37,653 nt of DNA from Patescibacteria group bacterium UBA7396 (GCA_002470645.1 DKNE01000016.1:1-37653); one strand, 5' to 3'. Positions 9,483 through 19,517 are shown, counted from the stretch's first letter. Translations and numbers: made by a program. The notes: generated by a model from the letters alone, not told the origin.

Positions 9483-10178
9483 ATGCTCATTTCTGGAATT
9501 AAAAAAACTACCTTGCTTGATTATCCAGGCAAGGTATCTTGTATTATATTTACTGCTGGATGCAATTTAAGATGTCAATATTGTCATAACTCTGAATTTG
9601 TTTTACCAGAAAAAATCAAACTGATAAAAGATTTTATTCCCGAAGAAATATTTTTTAACTTTTTGAAAACAAAAATCTGACTTTTGGATGGAGTAGTTAT
9701 TTGCTGATGAGAACCAACATTACAAAAAGATTTAGAAGCATTTTGTCAAAAAATAAAAGATATGTGATTTTTAGTGAAACTCGATACGAACTGACAAAAT
9801 CCAGATATTTTAAAAAAACTTCTAGAAAAAAATCTTCTGGATTATATCGCTATGGACATCAAATGAGACTATGATAATTTAGAAAATTTAATTTGAAAGT
9901 ACGACAAACAAAAATATTTTGAAAGTATAAAACTCATTAAAAATTCAGATATTGATGGCGAATTTAGAACCACACTTATAAAAAATTATCACTCTTTAGA
10001 TGATTTTGAAACAGTAGTAAAACAAATAACTGGAGCCAAAAAATATTTTTTGCAAAACTATAAATGAGGAAATACTCTGCAAGAAGATTTTGATGGAAAA
10101 AGTTTTTTGTCCTGAGAACTTATTGACTTTAAAAATATTGCTTTACAATATGTAGAGAAATGTACTATTAGATTTTAA
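9483..10178 (+). CDS. nrdG: Anaerobic ribonucleotide reductase activating protein (radical SAM)
   Basis: 231 residues. This enzyme uses a 4Fe-4S cluster and S-adenosylmethionine to make the glycyl radical on NrdD. The cluster motif CNLRCQYC is near residue 28, after ISGIKKTTLLDYPGK, the usual N-terminus of this activase group. VICGGEPTLQ near residue 75 binds S-adenosylmethionine; both of its glycines are TGA, a direct proof of the recoding. LVKLDTNGQNP and YIAMDIKGDY follow as in related activases. The ATG at 9483 starts right at the conserved segment and nearly touches the preceding stop; an in-frame ATG at 9462 would overlap the radical-domain gene. Confidence 0.93.
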
Positions 10179-10187
10179 ACACCCCCT

Positions 10188-10715
10188 ATGATCCAAATTG
10201 AAAACCTAAAAGAATGAATTCATTATATTTTAGAAACCTACCATAATCCATTAAGAGAAGATTTAGTAAAAATTCAACTTTTACTCAATAAAATTGTTTC
10301 TGTTCATGGAGAACATCATCCTGAATTTGCACAAATAAATACTGTATTTTGAAAATTTAAAAATGATATGATAAAACATTTACACAAAGAAGAAAATGTT
10401 TTATTTCCTATGTTACAAGAAATTCAAAACTGTATTGATAACAATAAAAAACTCTGATGATTTCATTGTGGAAGTATTCAAAATCCGATATCTCAAATGG
10501 AACACGAACACGATATTTTCGATACATATTTTGAAGAAATGAGTCTCTTATCAAATAAATATGAAATTCCAAGCGATGCTTGTAATGCATACACTACCAC
10601 CTATAAAATGCTGGAAAAACTAGAAAAAGATACACGCGAACACGCAACTTTTGAAAATGATGTACTCTTTAAAGTAGCTCTTGAAAAAGAAAAAAATTTG
10701 AATAATGAGAAATAA
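10188..10715 (+). CDS. Hemerythrin-like di-iron protein (RIC/YtfE type)
   Basis: 175 residues, nearly all helical. The spacing of His and Glu residues fits the di-iron RIC/YtfE/ScdA family, which repairs iron-sulfur centres after oxidative or nitrosative stress. First comes ETYHNPLRED, then HGEHHPEF, HLHKEENVLFP, MEHEHDIFD and EHATFENDVLF. The N-terminal ScdA_N domain of full-length members is missing. It lies ten bases after nrdG and before nrdR, so it is probably part of the same operon. A role in protecting or repairing the oxygen-sensitive NrdG cluster or the glycyl radical is a reasonable inference. Confidence 0.85.
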
Positions 10716-10751
10716 TCTTATAATACAATAGTTACTTATTAATCAGCATAT

Positions 10752-11198
10752 ATGTACTGCCCAACCTGTTGAAATACTGATACAAAAGTTTTGGATTCTC
10801 GCATCACAGAAGATGGAAAGTCAATAAAAAGAAGAAGAGAATGCCTCAATTGCTCGAATAGATTTAATACTTTTGAAAAATATGAAAAAGTATCTTTAAT
10901 GATAGAAAAAACTCTCGGGAAAATGGAAGAATACAACGAAGAAAAACTGTATGGAAGTATTCTAAAAGCTTTTAATAAAAGATGAGTAAGTGTAAAAATT
11001 ATCGATAATGTGATGTTTCATATCGAACAAAAACTCGTCAATAAAAGAAAAATTACCTCCAGAGAAATCTGAGAATATGTTTTAGAAGAACTCAAAAAAA
11101 TAGACGAAGTAGCGTATATTAGATATGCCTCAGTCTACTATGATTTTCAAAATGGAAACGATTACGTTGCATTTATAAAAAAAGAATTTGGGAAGTAA
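10752..11198 (+). CDS. nrdR: Transcriptional repressor NrdR
   Basis: 148 residues, the normal length for NrdR. It starts with a zinc ribbon (MYCPTCGNTDTKVLDSR, then ECLNCSNRFNTFE) and continues with an ATP-cone (LMIEKTLGKMEEYNEEKL). NrdR senses ATP/dATP and represses ribonucleotide reductase genes at paired boxes, here at 6954-7000 upstream of nrdD. The second glycine-position of the first zinc knuckle is TGA. The start is the ATG next to the knuckle. A terminator follows 15 bases after the stop. Confidence 0.95.
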
Positions 11199-11211
11199 GA
11201 GAATATTTCAG

Positions 11212-11250
11212 AAAAAAAATCAAAATAGGTATTTTGATTTTTTTGTTTTT
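11212..11250 (+). terminator. Terminator of the nrd operon
   Basis: A 15-bp stem AAAAAAATCAAAATA / TATTTTGATTTTTTT with a two-base GG loop and trailing T. Confidence 0.85.
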
Positions 11251-11324
11251 ATATGGATGGGATAATTTTAAGAATGTTTTTAGTATCTGAACAATCTGTC
11301 GCACCTTTCCCTTCAGAAGATAAT

Positions 11325-11362
11325 AATTTCAGTTGTACGATTTTTTCGAGACAGCTGAAATT
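11325..11362. other. Hairpin between convergent nrdR and lipoprotein genes
   Basis: AATTTCAGTTGT pairs with ACAGCTGAAATT around a 14-base loop. A T run follows on the plus strand after two bases, so it may be a back-up terminator between the convergent genes. Confidence 0.5.
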
Positions 11363-11372
11363 ACTTTTTTAT

Positions 11373-12062
11373 TTAATTCTCCTGAAAAAAATTAGAAATC
11401 ATTTCTTTTGATATCTCATTCTCCACATTATTTCACACATATTTCATCATATCTTTATAAAGTTTTTTACTTTTTTCATCTACCAATGTACGGTATCATC
11501 AAGATAAATCCGAAACCAAATTTATACTATTAAATCTTTCTGGTTCAAATGTAAACACGATATACAAAAATTCTAATTCCTCATACGTCAGATATCAAGT
11601 TGCGTCTCGTCACATTCAATCCATAGTTTCTTCTTGTCATTCAAATACTTGCGTTAATAAATTTTCTGCCCAGATTATTCTCTCTATCGAAACTCAAAGA
11701 TTTTTGTATTTTGGCTCGATAAATCAAATTTTACTTTCTATTTTTTCACCACTATAATCATACATATTTTTTAAAATAGAATAGAGTTGAATTTTCTGAA
11801 TATGCGTGACATTATTCTTATCAATATATCAAAGTATGTATTTTCAAGCCTCAATATCATTTTTTGACAAGAAGTAAAAATTTTCTATATTGAGCCCATT
11901 ATCTCTTAAAATTCTGTCTTTTAATTTTTCTTTATAATTACAAATATGTTTGAAAGATGACATATTTTCTATAAAATTTATCTCTTCTTCCTGACATAAA
12001 TTTTTCATAGAACAAGATGATAATAATAAAGTCAATAATAAAATTAATATTTTATGAAACAT
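11373..12062 (-). CDS. Lipoprotein of unknown function
   Basis: 229 residues. The N-terminus (MFHKILILLLTLLLSSCS) is a lipoprotein signal with a lipobox Cys at position 17, so the mature protein is membrane-bound through lipid. The rest is mostly helical and charged; I recognise no domain. It uses CGA once (GRDATGY), rare elsewhere in the window. The start is fixed by the signal peptide. A promoter (TTGTGG 12130-12135, TATACT 12108-12113, both on the minus strand) lies upstream. Confidence 0.8.
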
Positions 12063-12081
12063 TTTTCATTTTTTAGATTTT

Positions 12082-12135
12082 AAAAAAGGTGGAGTAAAAC
12101 TCCACCTAGTATATAAATAAAAAGAATTTCCACAA
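12082..12135 (-). promoter_or_regulatory. Promoter overlapping a 9-bp hairpin before the lipoprotein gene
   Basis: On the minus strand TTGTGG (12130-12135) and TATACT (12108-12113) are 16 bp apart. The predicted start falls in the arm of a GC-rich perfect hairpin AGGTGGAGT-TTT-ACTCCACCT (12087-12107), followed by a U run. It could be an operator at +1, an early attenuator, or a second terminator for the RNA-binding-protein gene upstream. Confidence 0.45.
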
Positions 12136-12136
12136 T

Positions 12137-12166
12137 AAAAAAACTCACCAATTGGTGAGTTTTTTT
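12137..12166. terminator. Bidirectional terminator after the RRM gene
   Basis: A 30-bp perfect palindrome, AAAAAAACTCACCAA and its complement, with A and T runs at both ends. It ends ten bases after the RRM-gene stop on the minus strand. Confidence 0.85.
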
Positions 12167-12175
12167 ATTCAAGAA

Positions 12176-12445
12176 TTATCTGAAATTTCTTTCTCTTTTT
12201 TCTTGTGGTCTAGCTTCATTAACGAATAATGGTCTTCCATCAATTTGGAATCCATTTAATTCACCTTGAGCTTTAGAAGCATCATCATCAGAAACGTAAG
12301 AAACGAATCCAAAACCTTTTGATCTTCCATTTTCATCCTTAATAAGAACTACTTCTTCTAATTCTCCGTATTCTCCGAAAATATTTTCTAAATCTTCTTT
12401 TGAAGCTGACCAGTTGATATTACCAACAAATAATTTTTTTGCCAT
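12176..12445 (-). CDS. RRM-type RNA-binding protein
   Basis: 89 residues forming a single RNA recognition motif. RNP2 is KLFVGNINW near the N-terminus and RNP1 is SKGFGFVSYV near residue 42. A short basic tail (RPQEKRERNFR) follows. Such small RRM proteins occur in cyanobacteria and many other bacteria and act on cold-stress or general mRNA. All glycines here are GGN, unlike most neighbours, which fits high expression or recent gain. The untranslated leader to the next predicted promoter is long (about 140 bases), common for RNA chaperone genes. Confidence 0.92.
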   Translation of the reverse strand: MAKKLFVGNINWSASKEDLENIFGEYGELEEVVLIKDENGRSKGFGFVSYVSDDDASKAQGELNGFQIDGRPLFVNEARPQEKRERNFR

Positions 12446-12621
12446 AGCATTAAAATAAAAAAATAAAACACTCGTAAACCATAGTGTTCTTTAAAAATTT
12501 CTAAAAATAAAATTAACTTGCTGAAAGAAAAAACTTTACATGAAAAATTAACTAAAAGAGAACTTTAAAAACCTGAAGCTTACAATTGCATTGTATAGTA
12601 TTTTTTAAAAAATGCAAAAAG

Positions 12622-12653
12622 AAAAAATAATATCTTTTAAGATACTATTTTTT
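12622..12653 (-). terminator. Terminator overlapping the end of PHP gene 1
   Basis: AAAAAATA(A)TATCTT pairs with AAGATA(C)TATTTTTT with one mismatch. It spans the stop codon of the PHP gene and ends in T (in A on the other strand). Confidence 0.7.
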
Positions 12654-13551
12654 CTTTATATTTATGAAATTGTGATGTAATAAAATTCTCGCTTAAAAGA
12701 GAGTTGAGAGCTCAAAAATCTCAGTGTTTTTGATCCGTATATCAGATTTTATGATTATCACTTCAAAAAGTAAGATACAATTTATATTTCATACTCGCTT
12801 TAATAATCGATATCACCCACGGAGTCGAAGCACATGCATTTATTTCTAAAGCATTTATTCCACTTTCTACAAAATATGGTAACCACCTTTCAAACTCTGG
12901 AACTCATCCTTTTCTAAAAGTCACATTTGGATGAGCTAATGATAAAATCCCCTGTGTTTTTTCTTGAAAAATACTACATTGTTCTAAAGTAGGATTGTAA
13001 TCATGAATATGAATGGCATATTCAGATCATGTTTTTAAAAATATATCATAAAATTCATCCTCTCATATATTTCAAACCCCACTCAAAAGAGTTGCTATAT
13101 TTTTATTGTATGAGTCAAGACAAATATATTCTGCAATATCTCTTCTGGTGAGATGTTTCAAAGTTTTTCATTTTTGTTGACAATACAGGAAAAAAGCATC
13201 TTCTTGTATAGAAAATCAGTGTTCATTTAAACATTGTATTTGCCTAGAAAGAAGATCTGGAATGCTCATAATCACTTTATTAAGTATAACAGATACTTCT
13301 TGAGAAATACTTTGAGCATATAACAAAATATGCACTCATTTTTGGTGTTCATGATTATATGCTGATATTTCAACTGATTGGCAACTTTCGATACCGTATG
13401 ATTTTGCTTGTTCTCTAAAATCATAGGAAACTCTATTATGGTCTGTAAGAGCTAAAAACTGAAGCCCTCTTTTTTGTCATTCTTCTAATAATTCCTCTCT
13501 CGTATTTTTTCCATCTGAGGCAACAGAATGAAAATGCATATCTAATTTCAT
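12637..13551 (-). CDS. PHP-domain phosphoesterase (copy 1)
   Basis: 304 residues, a polymerase-and-histidinol-phosphatase (PHP) metal-dependent phosphoesterase like the COG0613 / TrpH group. Metal ligands are visible in MHFHSVASDG near residue 5, FLALTDHNRVS near 34, SLAHPNVTF in the middle and GSDNHK near the C-terminus. The substrate cannot be named; relatives hydrolyse nucleoside 3',5'-bisphosphates or short RNAs. It is a tandem paralogue of the gene at 13621. The start is the ATG before KLDMHFHS, identical to the start of its paralogue. Confidence 0.9.
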
Positions 13552-13596
13552 ATTTTTACAAATATTTTATTATAAACTATAGGTGTTTTTTATACG

Positions 13597-13620
13597 TTTT
13601 TTTGACATATTGTCAAAAAA
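13597..13620 (-). terminator. Hairpin between the two PHP genes
   Basis: TTTTTTTGACA and TGTCAAAAAA form a stem directly beyond the PHP copy 2 stop codon, with a U run on the minus-strand side. Confidence 0.65.
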
Positions 13621-14553
13621 TTATTCTGAATATATTTTATGTGAATATTCTTGAAAATATTTTTCAAGAGACTGGGGTGATAGAAAAGGATTTGATTGTC
13701 AAAAATCTCAGTGTTTTCCATCATTAATTCCTGATTTGTGAAAATCACTTCAAAAAGTAAGAAATAAATCATATTTTTCTTTTGCTTGTAGGATTGCCTC
13801 TACCCAGTCACGAGTAGCACATGCGTTGACTTCAATTGCATTCACTCAAGCTTGTTCTATATAATGCGGAAGAACTTTTTCAAACTCTTGTATGCCTCAT
13901 TTTTTAAACGTTACATTTGGATGTGGAATAGAAATAATAGCATCAGATTTTTGAGCAAAATCCCTACATACCGATAACGGTATTTCATAGTTTGGTACCA
14001 TAACAGCAAATTCATGAAATTTATCTCATCATCTTTTTAAGTATTGGAGATAAAAATCTTCTCTGGTAATAGCATTTCCTGCATGTAATTGTTGTGCATG
14101 AATTCTATTTTTTTCGTTTAAAAATACAAAAACTACCATATCAAATTTATTCAAGGCATCTTTTTTTCTTCATAATTTTTCAAAAAAATCATAAAATCCA
14201 TCAGCATCAATTTCAAATCCATACTCTTGAAAACGAGCGAGTTGTAATCAAATCAAATCCTCTTTTGCTCTCACCACTCATTGTAAAATATTTCCAATAT
14301 CTTGAGAAATTTCTTTGGCATAAAAAGTCAAGTGTAAACTTTTATCATGTGCTTCATTGTAAGCTGATATTTCAACAGATTGACAACTTTTTATTCCGTA
14401 TTTTTGCGCTTCTTCCCTAAAACCATATGACACAACATCATGGTCTGTCAGTGCTATAAATTCTAAATCTTGCTCTTTTGCTCTCTTGAGTAATTCTTCT
14501 TGAGTAAGAAGTCCATCCGACGCAGTAGAATGAAAATGCATATCGAGTTTCAT
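13621..14553 (-). CDS. PHP-domain phosphoesterase (copy 2)
   Basis: 310 residues, the upstream member of the PHP pair. It carries the same ligands: MHFHSTASDG, FIALTDHDVVS, SIPHPNVTF and GSDFHK. The two copies also share SCQSVEISAYN and the closing KHGDFG, so they come from duplication, but they have diverged enough to have different substrates. An in-frame ATG four codons earlier (14565) is possible; the shorter start is preferred because it matches copy 1. The gene is divergent from the TrmB-like regulator at 14721. Confidence 0.9.
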
Positions 14554-14664
14554 ATTTTTTATCATTATGAAATAAAATACATTTGCATCATAACTCTTTT
14601 ATAAATTTTTCTTTATTTTTTAGATAGAAATAATAAAAAAATACATTTTGAAAAAAATATTCTC

Positions 14665-14693
14665 TTTACAAAAAGAAAAAATATGTATTATAA
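14665..14693 (+). promoter_or_regulatory. Candidate promoter of the TrmB-like regulator
   Basis: TTTACA (14665-14670), a 17-bp spacer and TTATAA (14688-14693) in an AT-rich divergent intergenic region. Moderate match only. Confidence 0.4.
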
Positions 14694-14720
14694 AAGTGTA
14701 ATATTTTTTTACATTTTTAT

Positions 14721-15455
14721 ATGAACCATACTCTTTTGCAAAAATTATGACTTTCTCAGGATGAAGCAAATATCTACCTTTTTCTCATTCATCACCAAAA
14801 TAAAACACTCGCAGAAATATCCAAATGAACCCAAATAAACAGACCAAAACTCTATAAAATACTCCCCAGTATGCTCGAATCTGGACTTATTGGAAGTATC
14901 ATAAATGGGAAAAGAACTCTGTATATCGCTGAAAATCCAAAAATACTTTCTCAGTATCTGGAAAACATAAAAGATGAATATGACCTCTATATTCCTGAAA
15001 TAGAAAAACTCTATAAAAATCAATTTTCAAAACCTATTTTTAAACACCTAACTGGGAAAAATGGGATAAAAAATATTTTCCTAGATATTTGAAATACTCT
15101 CAAAACTGGAGATGTTTTTTATAGATATAGTTCAAGAAATGATATAAATCAAACTTCAATTCCTAAAAAAGATTATGAACAATACAAAAAACTCAGAGAA
15201 GAAAAAAAACTGGAAAGATATGTTATAACAAATGAGTATTTAAATGATTTAAAGCCAAAAAAACTTGAAAAAGATGTAGTTGTTATCCCAAAGAAATATG
15301 ATTTATTTGAGGATAATATAACAAAAATTATTTATGCCGATAGAGTAGCTATTATTGATTATAATACTTTTGAATGTTTTATTATAGAAAGCCCTATTTT
15401 TGCCAATTTTGAGAGAAAAATTTTTCTGTTATTATTTAAATTTTTAAAAAAATAA
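14721..15455 (+). CDS. TrmB-like transcriptional regulator
   Basis: 244 residues. The N-terminal 70 residues form a winged helix-turn-helix of the TrmB type (LGLSQDEANIYLFLIHHQ, TLAEISKGTQINRPKLYKIL, ESGLI). A helical dimerisation segment follows (LENIKDEYDLYIPEIEKLYK). The C-terminal part (residues about 110-240) resembles the phospholipase D-like region of TrmB relatives without catalytic HxK. Ligand and targets are unknown; the divergent PHP gene is a possible target. It ends in a shared bidirectional terminator with gyrA. Confidence 0.8.
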
Positions 15456-15489
15456 AAGACTAAATCATAAGATTTAGTCTTTTATTTTT
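15447..15489. terminator. Bidirectional terminator between the regulator and gyrA
   Basis: A stem of more than 15 bp (AAATAAAAGACTAAATC / GATTTAGTCTTTTATTT) around ATAA. It overlaps both stop codons of the convergent genes. Confidence 0.88.
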
Positions 15490-18106
15490 ATTCTTCACTT
15501 ATTTCTTCAACTACTTCGCTAGATGTAGTTGCTGTTTCTTCTCATTCTCCAGATTTCATCAAACTTGCTCTCACTATTTCATCATCTTCACCTCTAATTT
15601 TTGTTAAAATTACTCATTGAGTTACTCTTGAAGTTACTCTAATTCATTTTAATGGAAGTCTAATAGTTTGTCCTCATTTACTCATTAAAAGTAAATCAGT
15701 ATCATCTCTATCTTCTTCTCTGAGCATCATTGCTCAAACTACATTTCAAGTTTTAGCAGTAACTGCCATAGCTTTTACTCAAGATCATCCTCTCGTTTGA
15801 TCTCTGTATTCAGTGATTTCAGAGATTTTTCACATACCATTTTGTGTAACAACGAGTACATATTTTTCTCCTTCTCAAACTACAGCTACTTCAACTACCT
15901 CATCGTTTCATTTTATTTTAATTCATCTTACTCAAGAAGCTGCTCTTCACATTGGTCTTACATCATCTTCACCAAATTGTATAGCTTTTCATTCTCTTGT
16001 TGCTATAAATATATTATCATTTCCTGATGTAGTTTTTACCCAAGCAAGATTATCATCTTCTTTTATTTTTAGAACTATAAGCCCACTTGATCTAATTTTT
16101 TTCACTTCATCCATTAATAATTTTTTAGAAGTCCCTTTTGAAGTAACGAAGAATAAATATTTATTTTTTTCTTCAGTTATATCAAGAATTGATGAGATTT
16201 CTTCGTTTTTATCAAGTGATAATAAATTTATAATTGGTTGTCATTTTGAAGTTCTATTTGATTCTGGGATTTCATAAGCTGGAAGCGTAAATACTCTTCA
16301 TCTTGAAGTAAAGAATAAAAGGTCATTGTGGTTTTTTGTAGAAAGTACCAATTTGATTTCATCTTCATCTTTAGTTGCATTATTTACTCATACTCATCCT
16401 CTTCTTTGTGTTCTAAAAGAAGTAGAAAGCATTCTTTTTACGTAGCTATTTTTTGAAATCGTAATCACAACTTCTTCATTTGCTATCGTATCTTTTGGAT
16501 TAAATTCTCAGATTTTTGCATTATTTACTTGTGTTCTTCTTTTATCTCCAAACATCGTTTTAATTTCATCTACTTCATCTATCACGATAGCCACCACTCT
16601 TTCTGGTTTTGCTAAAATATCTTGACAATCAGCAATAAACGCTAATTTTTCTAAAAGTTCATTTTCAATTTTTTCTTTCTCGAGTCCTTGTAATCTTCTG
16701 AGTTTCATTTCAACAATCGCTTCAGCTTGGATTTGAGAAAGTCAAAATGCTTTCATCAATTGTACTTCTGCATCATTATAACTTGCTCTAATAACTTTAA
16801 TTACTTCATCAATATTATCTAAAGCGATTTTGAGTCATTCTAAAATATGGGCTCTTGCTTGAGCAATTTTGAGTTCATAAATAGTTCTATTGGTTACTAC
16901 TTCTTTTCTGTGAGCAATAAATTCAACGAGAATTTCTTTCAAGTTATGTAATTTTGGTTGTTTTCCTCTTTCTCCAAGGGCAATCATATTGTACCCAAAA
17001 CTCGTTTGGAGCGGAGTGAGCTTATAGAGTTGATTTAATATTTTTTTCGGAAAAGCATCTTTTTTGAGTTCTACAATAATTCTTACTCCGTCTTTATTTG
17101 ATTCATCTCTCAAATCTGAAATACCAACTATTTTTTTCTCTTTCACGAGTTCTGCTATTTTTTCTACAAAACTTGCTTTGTTGAGTCCATAAGGAATTTC
17201 AGAAATATTGATATATTTTCTTCCTTTTAGAGTTTCTTCAATAGAAGCCACTCATCTCATAATCACTGATCATCTTCCAGTAGAATATGCTGTCAATAAA
17301 GCTTCTTTATCATACACGATTCATCCAGTTGGAAAATCTGGACCTTTTACAAATTCCATCAAATCTTCTACTGTTACTTCTTCTTCATCAGCAACTTTGA
17401 GTAAATAATTGATAGCATCACAGAGTTCTCAAAGATTATGTGGAGGGATATTAGTTGCCATTCAAACAGCAATTCACATAACTCCATTCATAAGTAGGTT
17501 TGGAATACGGTTTGGAAGTACTGAAGGTTCTTGTTTCGTCGTATCAAAGTTATCTCTAAAAAGTACGGTTTCTTTTTCTATATCAGAAAGCATAAATTCT
17601 GCTAATTTCGTCATTTTTGCTTCCGTATATCTGTAGGCTGCTGCCCCGTCTCCATCCATAGAACCAAAGTTTCATTGTCCATGAACGAGTGGATATCTTA
17701 GTGAGAAATCTTGAGCCATACGAACCATAGCTTCATATACTGAAATATCTCCGTGTGGGTGGTAGTTTCAAAGTACATGTCAGACTACTGTTGCTGATTT
17801 TCTAAACTTTGCAGAAGCTCTTAAACCTTGTTCATGCATAGAATAAAGGATTCTTCTATGAACTGGTTTCAAACCATCTCTTACATCTGGTAACGCTCTT
17901 GAAACGATAACACTCATCGCATAATCAAGGTAGCAAGTTTCCATTTCATCGTTGATATTTCTATTGATATCTCCATCATACGTGAGTCCTGTTGGAACAG
18001 CAAGACTCGTTTGTTCTGCTGATTCTGGAGTTTCTGTTTCGCTATTCGCTCAAGAATTTTCTTCATTTTCAAGGTTTTCTTCTGAAAGATTTTCATTTTC
18101 TGACAT
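15488..18106 (-). CDS. gyrA: DNA gyrase subunit A
   Basis: 872 residues. The breakage-reunion subunit of gyrase, which introduces negative supercoils. After an acidic N-terminal extension (residues 1-50) come MSVIVSRALPDVRDGLKPVH, NYHPHGDISVYE and AAAYRYTEAKM with the catalytic Tyr. The C-terminal beta-pinwheel contains a GyrA-box-like TQRRGGVGV, which favours GyrA over ParC (canonical form QRRGGKG). The position of E. coli Ser83 is Ile and that of Asp87 is Glu, discussed as a finding. The tail is acidic (SSEVVEEISEE). Start: the ATG at 18106, with a promoter upstream. Confidence 0.92.
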
Positions 18107-18139
18107 AGTCTAAAAATTTTAGTGATAAAATACCTATCA

Positions 18140-18167
18140 AATATATGTATTTTTGTGATTTTAGCAA
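18140..18167 (-). promoter_or_regulatory. Candidate promoter of gyrA
   Basis: On the minus strand TTGCTA (18162-18167), a 16-bp spacer and TATATT (18140-18145), 34 bases before the gyrA start. Confidence 0.5.
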
Positions 18168-18219
18168 GAGAAAATACGTGTTTTTTCGTGATTTTTAAGG
18201 GAAAATATGATAATTTTTC

Positions 18220-18249
18220 AAAAAATCGCTTCAATTGAAGCGATTTTTT
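18220..18249. terminator. Bidirectional terminator between the methyltransferase and gyrA
   Basis: A 30-bp perfect palindrome, AAAAAATCGCTTCAA and its complement, with A and T runs at its ends. It ends transcription coming from the methyltransferase gene at 18336. Confidence 0.85.
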
Positions 18250-18335
18250 GGAGGTGGTGGGAATTTTGGCTTTTGAAAGAGGAGAATTTTATATTTTTAA
18301 TCTATCTATCTTTCCTTCATATAGATAGAAGAAAT

Positions 18336-19088
18336 TTAGATTTTTTGAAAGATAAATAAATGTTCATGCATAATAAGTAGAAAATTTGCCTCTTTAGATT
18401 TTTTTACCCAAAATCCTGTTGCTTTACAATTATGTTGTACTTTGATAACATCTTCTTTCAGAGTAAAACCAGCCTTTAAAAACCTTTCCATTACTTTAAA
18501 AGCAAGTGGTTGGTACATCTTTTTTCTTCTGGTATCTCACATCAGTACGGCACAAAATTTTCATGGTTTTAACACTCTCAAACTCTCTCTTGCTATTTTT
18601 TCTATCTCATCACAAAAAGTATCAATATCATGAATATTGGAAATATCCTCTGCAATTAGTCATTCGCTATACTGAATAATATCAACATATGGTGGATGCA
18701 TAAGTATAAAATCAATACTTTTATCTTTAAGTTTTGTATTTTTTTGAGTTGCATCGTGATGAAGTATCTGTATTTTTGGATTTGTTTCAGATTCAAAATC
18801 AAGTAAAGTGTTGGTAAGCTCGATAGCTTTAGGATTGATATCATAACACAAGAGATTTCTATTCAAAAGTTTTGCTTCGATAGCAGTTGTTCATCCTCCT
18901 ATCATAGGATCGAGTAAAAAATCTCCTTCGTGAGAATATCTCAGCATCAGATTTCTCACTACTTCTGGAGACCAATTTCAGCGATATTTACTATTATGCG
19001 TAGCCCAGTTTCATCTGCGAGGAAATGACCAAACAGAAGTACATTCTTGGTCAAAATTTTCGGGTGGAAGTTTAAGTTTTTTAGGCAT
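18336..19088 (-). CDS. DNA methyltransferase (restriction-modification partner)
   Basis: 250 residues. An S-adenosylmethionine-dependent amino-methyltransferase: motif I is FLLDPMIGGGTTAIEAKLL near residue 58, followed by the acidic LLCYDINPKA, and the catalytic motif IV is LMHPPYVD near residue 118 (HPPY in place of the usual DPPY/SPPY). The C-terminal segment is VLKPGKFCAVLMGDTRRKKM. The N-terminal SVWSFPRRGNW is likely part of target or cofactor binding. It follows the 78-residue gene by two bases. It could methylate adenine-N6 or cytosine-N4; the site is unknown. Confidence 0.85.
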
Positions 19089-19090
19089 AT

Positions 19091-19327
19091 CTATATAGTT
19101 TGTAAATATAATCAATCTTTATCATCATAATCTCTATCTATAAATTTTTCTTCATTATACTCTCTTGTTAGTTCAACATTTTCAAACAATTCTACTTCTT
19201 TGTCTTTATTCTTTTTTGTAAAATAATAATCCCAATTATTTCCAACAAATACAAAACTGTCCATATTTGTATTTTCTCTTACTCTATGATTCGGAAGACA
19301 ATAGAGTTTTTTAAATTTTTGATTCAT
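19091..19327 (-). CDS. Small protein of unknown function in the restriction locus
   Basis: 78 residues, highly charged, no domain I know (FVFVGNNWDYYFTKKNKDKE; DRDYDDKDGLYLQTI at the end). It overlaps the end of the XRE gene by 17 bases and ends two bases before the methyltransferase start. That is tight coupling, so it very likely belongs to the restriction-modification operon. Confidence 0.7.
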
Positions 19328-19517
19328 TTTTTGACTTTAAAAAAATAACTATTTCTAGTCAAAGAAAATCAAGTATTTTTTGTAAGGTAGGATTTTCAAA
19401 GTTTTTTGTTCTTATAGCTTTATAAAAATTTTGCTTTGAAATATCAAGCTGACTGTACACATCAGTTTGTTTTAATCACTTTTGTTTTAATACTTCTTTA
19501 ATTTCTTTTTCTAGCAT
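19311..19517 (-). CDS. XRE-family helix-turn-helix regulator (C-protein-like)
   Basis: 68 residues, the size of a controller protein of restriction-modification systems. The HTH is recognisable: LKQKGLKQTDVYSQLDISKQ then NFYKAIRTKNFENPTLQKIL, with a hydrophobic end (LGLEIVIFLK). The promoter and operator sit directly before the ATG, so it probably regulates itself and the methyltransferase downstream. The mRNA would be almost leaderless. Confidence 0.82.

Noticed and set aside
15813..16277. A 154-codon frame on the plus strand within gyrA
   Set aside because: It is antisense to the conserved GyrA C-terminal domain; its Ser/Phe-rich composition is what antisense of Lys/Glu/Gly(TGA)-rich coding produces.
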